NCBI GenBank assembly: GCA_002323995.1
Contig: DCQY01000101.1
Location: 1 to 64,000, forward strand
Length of the DNA stretch: 64,000 nucleotides
DNA from: Akkermansiaceae bacterium UBA1506
GTDB taxonomy: Bacteria; Verrucomicrobiota; Verrucomicrobiia; Verrucomicrobiales; DEV007
Reading direction: 5' to 3'
Numbering within the stretch: position 1 is the stretch's first letter; the number at the start of each line of letters is the position of its first letter. A program made the position numbers and the translations under genes. The notes beneath the pieces were generated by a model. The model saw only the letters and a program-made list of their open reading frames with translations. It ran no database searches and was not told the DNA's origin. Positions 54,491 through 62,545 of this stretch are shown piece after piece.

Positions 54491-55719
54491 AATTCTCCCT
54501 CTTCATTGGTATCCTTTTTTGGCAATTCGGATTCACTCTTGCCGAGGATAATTGGAATCAATTTCGAGGGCCCACAGGTCGTGGTCACACCGAAGCCAAA
54601 GGATTACCAACGAGTTGGGGAGAGAGTAATATCCGCTGGAAGTCTAGCCTCAGAGGTATCGGGCAATCCTCGCCCATCAATTGGGGCGACCGGTTGTTTC
54701 TGACTTCGGCTTCAGAGGATGGAGCAGAACGGTATGTTATGGCCTACAGCGCTTCGTCGGGAGAGTTGCTCTGGGAGCGAACTATTTCTTGTGACGCTCC
54801 AGAGGAGTTTCATCAGATGAATACACAGGCCACCCCAACATGCGCTACTGATGGCAATTCAGTTGTCGCCTTTTTCGGGCCCGGTGGATTGCATGCGTTC
54901 ACCATGGATGGAGAAACGAAGTGGTCGATGAACCTAGGAGAGTTTCCAGGAACATGGGGGATAGCGGCCTCGCCTATTATTTTCGATGGGAAAGTAATCC
55001 AGAATTGCGATGCGACGGGTATTTCCCGACTCGTGGCAGTCGATCTCGAAACTGGTGACATCCTCTGGGATTCTCCTCGAGAAGATAAGCCAAAGGGTGG
55101 TTGGAGCACACCGATCTTAATCGAGCACGATGGGGAAAAGGAACTGATCCTTAACGGCGAATTTGGTGTTCGGGGTTACAGTCCCGATACTGGTGAAGAA
55201 ATCTGGTTTTGTCAGGCCTTCAACGGGAGAGGGTCACCGGTCCCCGAATTTTTCGATGGCAAGTTGTATGTAGTTAATGGGAAACCCGGGGACACTTACT
55301 GCGTCAAACCTGGAGGGTCGGGCAACGTGACCGAAACGCACATGCTTTGGCATGCATCGAGAAAAGGCGGGCGCGACCTACCTTCACCTGCGGTAGTGAA
55401 TGGGACGCTTTTCATTAGCAGCATGAGTGGAATTGCATCCTCCTATGATGTTGACAGTGGGGAGACTTATTACGTCGAGAGGCTGGGTGAGGGGATTGAG
55501 ATAGCCGCGGCTCCTCTGGTGGCTGACGGCTTGATCTATTTGCAGACGGTTAAGGGTGGAGATGTAATTATCGTTCGTCCCGGCAAAAGGCTGAATATCC
55601 TAGGGGTAAACTCCCTCGGTGAAGAGGCTGCTGAGGAGATCTTTCGAGCTACAATAGCCCCTATCAATGGCAACCTGTTTATTCGTTCAGGTAAAACGCT
55701 CTACTGCGTCTCGAAGTGA
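54487..55719 (+). CDS. Secreted PQQ-type beta-propeller protein
   Basis: 410 residues. Signal peptide (1-19) and then repeated propeller blades with the Trp-docking pattern (SSGELLWERTI, DLETGDILWDS, PDTGEEIWFCQ, VDSGETYYVERL). It opens with WNQFRGPTGRGH, common to planctomycete and verrucomicrobial outer-membrane PQQ-like proteins. No PQQ or calcium-binding residues typical of dehydrogenases could be assigned, so it may be a binding or scaffold protein. ATGA overlap with the methyltransferase. Confidence 0.88.
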   Translation: MKFSLFIGILFWQFGFTLAEDNWNQFRGPTGRGHTEAKGLPTSWGESNIRWKSSLRGIGQSSPINWGDRLFLTSASEDGAERYVMAYSASSGELLWERTISCDAPEEFHQMNTQATPTCATDGNSVVAFFGPGGLHAFTMDGETKWSMNLGEFPGTWGIAASPIIFDGKVIQNCDATGISRLVAVDLETGDILWDSPREDKPKGGWSTPILIEHDGEKELILNGEFGVRGYSPDTGEEIWFCQAFNGRGSPVPEFFDGKLYVVNGKPGDTYCVKPGGSGNVTETHMLWHASRKGGRDLPSPAVVNGTLFISSMSGIASSYDVDSGETYYVERLGEGIEIAAAPLVADGLIYLQTVKGGDVIIVRPGKRLNILGVNSLGEEAAEEIFRATIAPINGNLFIRSGKTLYCVSK

Positions 55720-55878
55720 TAATTCGAGGCCAGGAAGAACAACGGGGCAAGGAGTGCCCTTGTCAAAGACAGCCGATTTATCAAAAATGGGTTAAAAAGT
55801 CGCCAACTTGAGGGAGTAAAAGCGCTGGACTTGCGAGGTGAATCTCCTTAACATCTCCAACCCTTCGGGGAATTTGTT

Positions 55879-56490
55879 ATGATGATGAAAAACTTTCTCT
55901 TGCCCGTGTGTGTGACGACCTTCTTCGCTTTCAGCACTCTAGGGCAGAACGGTGGCGTTGCCATTCTTGATATCGATGCCGTGGCTCGCGAATTAGGAGT
56001 GGAAGAGAGGGTCCGCGTCGACTTGATCACGATGCAATCCGATTTGAATGCTGAGCTTCAGAAGACTCAATTGACCATGCAAAACCAGATGAATACGGTG
56101 GAGTCGGAATTAGGAGAGGATCCTACGGATACAGAGCGGCAAAAAGTCCTCCAGACCAATCAGCAATTGAACCTGGAATTTAATCGTCTCAAGAGTCAGG
56201 CACAGCAGAATCTAGCACAAGAACGGGTCCGTATGATTAATGAATTTCGGCTGCGCCTGGAACCCATTGCTATGATGGCCGCTAAGCAAAAGGGCCTCGA
56301 GATCGTTTTGATGAAGACAACGCCCCCTGTTTTTACCTATGCTAAGGAGGTCGATATTACTGCGGAAACGACTAAGTTGGCAGTTGAGGCGGGCATGAAA
56401 GTAGAAGTTCCGGCCACAAGCGAGACAAGTTCCGCCAAGGATAGCGGGTCGCAGAGCCCTCAAGTTGATGAGCCGTCGTCTGCGGAGTAA
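55879..56490 (+). CDS. OmpH/Skp-family periplasmic chaperone
   Basis: 203 residues. A signal peptide (about 1-22) precedes VAILDIDAVARELG, the family's first strand. Long coiled-coil helices (about 60-130) rich in Gln, Glu and Leu follow, then KGLEIVLMKTTPPVFTYAKEVDITAETTKL, the closing strands. Skp holds unfolded outer-membrane proteins. A Ser/Glu-rich tail (about 180-203) is extra. The usual partner bamA is not seen here. Confidence 0.85.
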   Translation: MMMKNFLLPVCVTTFFAFSTLGQNGGVAILDIDAVARELGVEERVRVDLITMQSDLNAELQKTQLTMQNQMNTVESELGEDPTDTERQKVLQTNQQLNLEFNRLKSQAQQNLAQERVRMINEFRLRLEPIAMMAAKQKGLEIVLMKTTPPVFTYAKEVDITAETTKLAVEAGMKVEVPATSETSSAKDSGSQSPQVDEPSSAE

Positions 56491-56534
56491 ATCCCAGAAA
56501 ACTCAAAGTAGTTTGTCACTTTCTCAATACCATT

Positions 56535-57611
56535 ATGTCAACAAAAGTAGGTGTTATCGGTGCGGGCGGGATGGCCCAGTATCATATCGACGGATTTCGT
56601 AAAGCGGGTGCTGAAGTTACCGCGATGGCGGATGTTAACATGGAAGCGGCAAAGGCTTCCGCAGAGCAATACGGGATTCCCAATGTCTATGGAGATGTGG
56701 CAGAAATGCTGGCTTCTGAAATCGATGCAGTTTCGATTATTGTTCCGAACAAGTTTCATGCCCCGCTCGCGATTCAAGCTCTCAACGCTGGCAAGCACGT
56801 TTTCTGTGAAAAGCCTCCGGCGCTCAATGCTGCAGAGGTAGCAGAAATGATCGTTGCCCGTGATGCCGCCGGCAAGCAGCTCATGTTTAACTTTAACAAC
56901 CGTGCACGTCCTGAGTCTCGTGAGATGATGAAGGCGATCAACGACGGTGTGGTCGGTCGAATCAACTCCGCCCAGGCCAAGTGGGCGCGTCGCACCGGTA
57001 TTCCCGGCTTCGGCGGTTGGTTCACGACGAAAGCTCTTTCAGGTGGTGGCCCTGTGATTGACCTTCTTCACATGCTCGACCTGGCCATGTATTTCATGGG
57101 TAATCCCAAGCCGACTTATGTCATGGGCAGCACCTTCGATGATCACATTTCCGATAAGCAATTCAAGGGTCCCTGGGGCATTCCTGACAATGCTGACGGT
57201 GTCACTGACGTGGAGTCCGCTGCCCACGGATTTGTGATGTTCGAAACGGGTCAGACGCTCAGTTTCCAGATGTCTTGGGCTGAAATGATCAAGCGCGAGG
57301 AGGTTTCCGTGGTTTTCCAGGGTGTGGAAGCAGGCGGTAAGGTCGAGCGCCTCTTCGGCGAAGATGGCCTCGACGAGACTGCCATTGATACTTGCGAACT
57401 CTATCTGCAGGAAAATGGTGAGTGCGTCGATAAGACGATCGAGGTCGAAGAATGTGAAGACATGGGCCGCATCAATTCCGCGGCGAACTTTATCGAAGCC
57501 GTCGAAGGCAGCGCGGCACCGCTCAATAATGCCGAGCAGGGGCTTGCCCTCATGCAGATTATTGATGCTGTTTACGAAGCTGCTGGATCCGGCAAGCCTG
57601 TTGCTATCTAA
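56535..57611 (+). CDS. Gfo/Idh/MocA family oxidoreductase (cytoplasmic)
   Basis: 358 residues without a signal. Rossmann motif GVIGAGGMAQYHI, the conserved EKPPALNAAEV and the C-terminal domain with GGWFTTKALSGGGPVIDLLHMLDLAMYF, where the catalytic Asp-x3-His (DLLHMLD) is readable. It is followed 23 bases later by another family member; the pair probably oxidise or reduce one sugar type. Codons are distinctly C-ending compared with neighbours. Confidence 0.92.
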   Translation: MSTKVGVIGAGGMAQYHIDGFRKAGAEVTAMADVNMEAAKASAEQYGIPNVYGDVAEMLASEIDAVSIIVPNKFHAPLAIQALNAGKHVFCEKPPALNAAEVAEMIVARDAAGKQLMFNFNNRARPESREMMKAINDGVVGRINSAQAKWARRTGIPGFGGWFTTKALSGGGPVIDLLHMLDLAMYFMGNPKPTYVMGSTFDDHISDKQFKGPWGIPDNADGVTDVESAAHGFVMFETGQTLSFQMSWAEMIKREEVSVVFQGVEAGGKVERLFGEDGLDETAIDTCELYLQENGECVDKTIEVEECEDMGRINSAANFIEAVEGSAAPLNNAEQGLALMQIIDAVYEAAGSGKPVAI

Positions 57612-57634
57612 CCGGAATCGAAGAATACCTCTCA

Positions 57635-58798
57635 ATGAATCGAAAACTACGAATGGGAATGGTCGGCGGCGGCCGTGGCGCCTTTATCGGCCAGGTCCAC
57701 CGCATGGCAGCCAACCTCGATGGCAAAATTGAACTTGTCGCCGGAGCTTTTTCCTCCGATCCTGAGAAGTCCAAGCTCTCGGGAGAAGACTTCTTCCTCG
57801 ACCCGGATCGCGTCTACGGCAGCTACCAGGAAATGGCCGAGAAGGAAGCCCGGCGTGAAGACAAGGTCGACTTCGTTTCCATCGTGGTGCAGAACTTTCT
57901 TCACTTTGATGTCGCTAAGACCTTCATCGAAGCCGGTTTCAACGTGATCTGCGACAAGCCCATGACCCTGACCTACGAGCAGGCACTCGAGCTTCGCGAG
58001 ATCGTGAACAACTCCGATCAGATTTTTGCCCTGACTCACAACTACACCGGTTACCCGATGGTGAAAGAGGCCAAGCGCATGGTAAAGGATGGCGAGCTCG
58101 GACGCATTCTTAAGATCGTCGCCGAATACCCTCAGGGCTATGCGGTTGGTGACGTCGAGGGCGAGGGCCAAGGCAAGATTAACAACTGGCGTTCGGATCC
58201 AAAGATTGCCGGTATATCTAACTGCATGGGCGATATCGGAACGCACGCCCACAACCTGATCCGTTACATCACCGGACTCGAGATCGAGGAAATCTGCTCG
58301 GACTTGACTGCTTTCATTCCTGGACGTGAGCTCGATGATGACGGGAACAACTTGGTCCGCTTCGAAGGCGGTGCCAAGGGCATCATTCACGCCTCGCAGA
58401 TTTCTAATGGCGACGAGAATGCACTCAACATTCGAGTTTACGGCACCAAGGCCTCGCTCGAGTGGCATCAGGAAGATCCGAATGAGCTGATCGTGAAATA
58501 CGCCAACGCACCGCGCAAGATCTACCGCCGCGGCAACGATTACATCTCCGAGAACGCTGCCGGTCACGGGTTTACCCGAACGCCGTTCGCGCATCCCGAA
58601 GGCTTTATCGAGGCTTTTGCCAACATTTACCTCGCAGTGGCCCAGGCGATGGCTGACAAGATCGACGGCAACCCCGCTCCCGAAGGTGGCTATGACTTCC
58701 CAGGAGTCGATGACGGTGTCGCCGGTCTAGCCTTCATTAAGGCGGCGGTGGAGAGCTCCGCTTCTGAAGAGAAGTGGTGCCGGTTTCCCGCAGTTTAA
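57635..58798 (+). CDS. Gfo/Idh/MocA family oxidoreductase (cytoplasmic)
   Basis: 387 residues. GMVGGGRGAFIGQVHRMAA is the nucleotide-binding motif, CDKPMTLTYEQAL carries the conserved Lys-Pro, and GDIGTHAHNLIRYITG holds the catalytic Asp-x3-His. Strongly C-ending codons, more than in most genes of the window, which produces a long antisense open frame that is not a gene. Paired with the preceding paralogue. Confidence 0.92.
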   Translation: MNRKLRMGMVGGGRGAFIGQVHRMAANLDGKIELVAGAFSSDPEKSKLSGEDFFLDPDRVYGSYQEMAEKEARREDKVDFVSIVVQNFLHFDVAKTFIEAGFNVICDKPMTLTYEQALELREIVNNSDQIFALTHNYTGYPMVKEAKRMVKDGELGRILKIVAEYPQGYAVGDVEGEGQGKINNWRSDPKIAGISNCMGDIGTHAHNLIRYITGLEIEEICSDLTAFIPGRELDDDGNNLVRFEGGAKGIIHASQISNGDENALNIRVYGTKASLEWHQEDPNELIVKYANAPRKIYRRGNDYISENAAGHGFTRTPFAHPEGFIEAFANIYLAVAQAMADKIDGNPAPEGGYDFPGVDDGVAGLAFIKAAVESSASEEKWCRFPAV

Positions 58799-58933
58799 AG
58801 ATAAGGTAGGGTGGAGGCCCCGCCATACCAACTGAACGATATTTGCATGTCGTTTTCAGTTGTGAAGCAGTTGAAGCCTAAGTCGCAGTTTTGACATAGC
58901 CTCTCAAGGGGCCCGTTTGACGCGAAAACAGGG

Positions 58934-60301
58934 CTATAACTTCTTCGCGAAGCCGCGCAGGCGCGCAAGCACCTCTTCTTTACCCAGCAGTTCGAGAACC
59001 GGGACGAGGTCGGCGCCACCCATGGCACCCATGACGGCAACGCGGCAGGGCATCATGAGTGCCCCTATCTTGGCGCCGATGGATTCAGCGGCCATTTCGA
59101 TGGCCGTTTTGATCGCATCGGTATTCCAGTCAAAAACGGTATCCAGCCCCTTGATTAGGGTCTGAATCACTTCTGTCATCCCCTCGCGTCCGGCAACCTT
59201 TGCCACGGCGTCGTCGTCGTATTCAACGGTGTCGGAAAAGATGGTAGCGATGACACCCGGCACATCGCTGAGGATTTGGGACCGCTCACGGGCAAGCTCG
59301 AGAGCTGGGGGGATGCGGGCATCATTGACGGGGATGTCGCCATTCTGGAGGAACGGCGCTGATGCTTCGGAAAGTGCCTCCGGCGAGAGTTTCTTTAGAT
59401 GCTCCGCGTTTACCCAAAGGCACTTGTCGTAGTCGAACTTGGAATTGGATTTGTTGATTCCATTAAGATCGAAGCGTTGCTGGAGTTCTTTGAAAGAGAA
59501 AATCTCTTGGTCGTCTTTGCCGGACCATCCCAACAGAGCCATGTAGTTGTTCACTGCGTCGGGGAGGAAGCCCTTCTCCTGGTATTCGTGAATGAGCGCA
59601 CCTTGGTCGCGTTTGCTCATCTTGGAACCGTTCTGGTTCAGGTTGAGCGGGATGTGCGCAAAGGTCGGAGGCTCGATGCCGAACGCTTCAAAGAGCGCGA
59701 GGTGTTTTGGTGTGTTGGATAGGTGGTCCTCGCCACGAATCACGTGAGTGATGCCCATCTCGATGTCGTCGACGACATTCACGAAGTGGAAAATGTAACC
59801 ACCGTTTGGTCGCTTAATGACGATGTCTGGATTGGTGGGGACTTCCTGTTTAGTCCCGGCATCGAAACGGGTGGAGCCCTGTTCTTTGAGATTAACGGAA
59901 ACGGCTCCGCAGACCTGATCGTCCACGGTGATATCCTTGTCAGGCACCTTGAAACGAACCGCTCCTTCGTCCTCGTAGACGAGGCCGGCTTCTTCAAGCT
60001 TGGCGAGATAGCGGTCATAGATATCAACTCGCTTGCTCTGCCTGTAGGGGCCTCGATTACCACGACTTGAATTGCCGCCTAGCGCTGGACCCTCGTCCCA
60101 ATCGAGGCCAAGCCATTTGAGGCCGTCGAGAATGACGTTCATCGAATCATCCGTGCTTCGTTCTGCGTCGGTGTCCTCAACGCGCAGAATAAATTGCCCA
60201 CCATGACGCCTCGCAAAGAGCCAGTTATATAACGCGGTTCGGGCGCCGCCGATGTGGAGGAAGCCGGTAGGAGAGGGGGCAAAGCGAGTTCGAACACTCA
60301 T
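58934..60301 (-). CDS. gltX: Glutamyl-tRNA synthetase
   Basis: 455 residues. Class I signatures are clear: HIGH-type PTGFLHIGGAR (about 11-21) and KMSKR in GSKMSKRDQ (about 232-240). LRVEDTDAERS and the VIRGEDHLSNTPKHL motif are also present. Whether it charges only tRNA-Glu or also tRNA-Gln cannot be told. No Shine-Dalgarno sequence. Confidence 0.97.
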   Translation of the reverse strand: MSVRTRFAPSPTGFLHIGGARTALYNWLFARRHGGQFILRVEDTDAERSTDDSMNVILDGLKWLGLDWDEGPALGGNSSRGNRGPYRQSKRVDIYDRYLAKLEEAGLVYEDEGAVRFKVPDKDITVDDQVCGAVSVNLKEQGSTRFDAGTKQEVPTNPDIVIKRPNGGYIFHFVNVVDDIEMGITHVIRGEDHLSNTPKHLALFEAFGIEPPTFAHIPLNLNQNGSKMSKRDQGALIHEYQEKGFLPDAVNNYMALLGWSGKDDQEIFSFKELQQRFDLNGINKSNSKFDYDKCLWVNAEHLKKLSPEALSEASAPFLQNGDIPVNDARIPPALELARERSQILSDVPGVIATIFSDTVEYDDDAVAKVAGREGMTEVIQTLIKGLDTVFDWNTDAIKTAIEMAAESIGAKIGALMMPCRVAVMGAMGGADLVPVLELLGKEEVLARLRGFAKKL

Positions 60302-60506
60302 CGCGAGGAAGGTGCAGCATTGTGCGCTAGGGTCAAGTTGGGATGGAAATTGTCAGGCCTTGAGCCTTCGGCTTGATTCCTTTTGCTTTTCTCTTGTTAA
60401 AGTTTTTTTACCGGGGCATTTTGTCATTTTATTTTGAACCCGTCCCAGCCTAGTAGCTGCTTTTGCCCGTCTTAAGCTCAAAGAGAACCGAGTTGGAACT
60501 ACCTAA

Positions 60507-60869
60507 ATGAGTCACGTCGATATTGAAGAAAATGTAGCTCTCAAAGTGATCATCGCCGGAGGTCGCAACTACGAACTCACCGACTTAGATTTTTCCCGCT
60601 TGGACGAACTGTCGATCAAAGAGGTTGTTAGTGGGGGGGCAAAGGGCGCTGATTCCGGTGGTGAATTTTGGGCCCAGAGTCGAAAAGTTCCCGTAAAAAA
60701 ATTTCTAGCGGACTGGAAGCGCTTTGGACGGGCGGCCGGACCTAAACGAAACCAAGCGATGGCTGAATATGCTGATGCCGTGGTTCTTTTTCCAGGCGGT
60801 AAGGGGACCGCCTCGATGCGCAAGTTGGCTGAGAAAGAGGGGATTTTGATCTACGATTTTGCCTCTTGA
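60507..60869 (+). CDS. SLOG-fold nucleotide-binding protein (DUF2493-like)
   Basis: 120 residues. KVIIAGGRNY, VVSGGAKGADSGGEFWA, the KRNQAMAEYADAVVLFPGGKGTASM loop and the final YDF match the DUF2493/YspA-like branch of the SLOG superfamily, which binds nucleotides or ADP-ribose-like ligands. Short and standalone. Related domains appear in anti-phage and signalling systems, but no partner is adjacent here. Confidence 0.87.
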   Translation: MSHVDIEENVALKVIIAGGRNYELTDLDFSRLDELSIKEVVSGGAKGADSGGEFWAQSRKVPVKKFLADWKRFGRAAGPKRNQAMAEYADAVVLFPGGKGTASMRKLAEKEGILIYDFAS

Positions 60870-61018
60870 ACTGTGGAGTCAGGGCACTAGGGGGGCGCGG
60901 TGGTGCTGTTTTCGGATGTGGGAATTCTGCAATCAGCGAGCAGAAGATTAGACGGTGGTCGGGTTTTAGGGAGAGTATTGATTGACCTGACGGGCGGATG
61001 GGTGAATCGCTACACCTT

Positions 61019-62371
61019 ATGACTCGAAACTTCCTTTCTCTAATCCTGGTCCTGTTCGGGTCAATTTCCTTCCTTTGGGCAGACGCTCCAAATATTATCC
61101 TCATACTGACCGATGATCAGGGCTGGAGTCAGCGTTCGGGGTTGATGGATCCAGAAAATCCCGAAACCGCTTCCAGATATCTTGAGACCCCGGCAATGGA
61201 CCGAATCGGAGATGAAGGGATACGGTTTACGAGCGGTTATTCGCCCGCGCCGCTATGCACGCCGACGCGTAGGGCGATTTTGTGTGGAACTAGCGCGGCA
61301 CGTTCCGGCTCTGAGTTTACAAGTGCCTGGGTTCCAGCGGAATATATGACTATTCCACGCGCTCTCAAAAAGGCGAACGAAGAGTACCGGTGCGCTCATT
61401 TTGGCAAATGGGGCGAGCAAATGATCTCATCTCCGGAGGAATGTGGCTACGATTTGAGCGACGGTCAAACCGGCAATAAGACCGGCGGGATGGAAAATAA
61501 GATGGAGCCGGCTCACATCGTCGCTGACCCGAAGCGCACTGCTACAGTAACGGATCGGACAATCAAATTCATGCGAGCCCAAACCAAAGCGGGCAATCCG
61601 TTCTATGCGCAGGTCAGTTACTACGCAGTGCATCTGCGGACAGAGTTGCAAGAGAAGACACTTGAGAAATACAAAGCTAAAGGCGCGCCCGATCGTGCTT
61701 ATTCCCAAGGCTGGGCGGGAATGCTGGAGGAGCTGGATAACGGTATTGGCCGGATTCTCGATGAGGTCGATGCGTTGGAGATCGGCAACAGCACTTACGT
61801 ATTCTTCACAACGGACAACGGAGGTCGTGGCACGGTGCCCGGTGGTGATGAATCGAGCCCAGCGCCGAACGTACCGCTCTCAGGGGCGAAGCATTCGCTG
61901 CTGGAAGGTGGGATCCGCGTCCCGTTCTTGGTACGGGGACCGTCAATCGAAGCGGGTTCTGTCTGCCGCGTGCCGGTGGTTGGATATGACTTCTTGCCGA
62001 CGTTTTATGAATTAGCCGGTGGCACAGGTGACCTTCCCAAGGAAGTTGACGGGGGTAGTTTTGTTCCATTGCTAACTGATCCGGAAGTTAGCTCGGTGAG
62101 CCGCGCTGTAGAGGGATTGATTTTTTCCCGGCCGCGCCAGCGGAGTGCGGCGATTCGGGACGGAGATTGGAAGCTCTTGGCCAAAATCAATGCGCGGCGC
62201 CAGATTCAGTCAATACAACTCTTTAAGGTGAGAAAGGATATTGCGGAGTTAAAAGACCTGTCCAAACAGCAACCCGAGAAAGCTGAAGCGTTGCAGTCTC
62301 GTTTAAAAGAATTTCTCGATTCGCACGAAGATCCATCTCCGACCTTGAAGAAACGAAAGAGTGGTATCTAG
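61019..62371 (+). CDS. Secreted sulfatase
   Basis: 450 residues from MTRNFLSLILVLF, a signal peptide; a start 7 codons earlier is possible but less signal-like. IILILTDDQGWSQ is the metal-binding N-terminus. LCTPTRRAILCG places the formylglycine Cys at about residue 80. AHFGKWGEQ, VSYYAVHL and FTTDNGG complete the catalytic set. It differs from the first sulfatase in lacking a C-terminal beta domain. The TAT-signal oxidoreductase follows about 174 bases later. Confidence 0.93.
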   Translation: MTRNFLSLILVLFGSISFLWADAPNIILILTDDQGWSQRSGLMDPENPETASRYLETPAMDRIGDEGIRFTSGYSPAPLCTPTRRAILCGTSAARSGSEFTSAWVPAEYMTIPRALKKANEEYRCAHFGKWGEQMISSPEECGYDLSDGQTGNKTGGMENKMEPAHIVADPKRTATVTDRTIKFMRAQTKAGNPFYAQVSYYAVHLRTELQEKTLEKYKAKGAPDRAYSQGWAGMLEELDNGIGRILDEVDALEIGNSTYVFFTTDNGGRGTVPGGDESSPAPNVPLSGAKHSLLEGGIRVPFLVRGPSIEAGSVCRVPVVGYDFLPTFYELAGGTGDLPKEVDGGSFVPLLTDPEVSSVSRAVEGLIFSRPRQRSAAIRDGDWKLLAKINARRQIQSIQLFKVRKDIAELKDLSKQQPEKAEALQSRLKEFLDSHEDPSPTLKKRKSGI

Positions 62372-62545
62372 GCAGCAACGTCCTTGGAGTTTGGTTGAGC
62401 CAAAAGAGCGATCACTTTTCTTGATAGAGAGGGATCCAGACCTTTTGATGTGAACTAGCGCGTTTAAGGTCAGCAGCAAGGTTGGCAAAGAGGGAACTCG
62501 ACTTTTAGTTCAAATCGGTGGCATGTTTGCCTGTCAGAAAATAGT

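Noticed and set aside
57647..58594. A 315-codon open frame on the minus strand inside the second Gfo/Idh/MocA gene
   Set aside because: It is a by-product of C-ending codons on the real gene; the forward strand has clear family motifs and the reverse product has none.
60507..60869. Part of an anti-phage system built on a SLOG protein
   Set aside because: Neighbours are gltX and a sulfatase; no effector, toxin or nuclease is adjacent.
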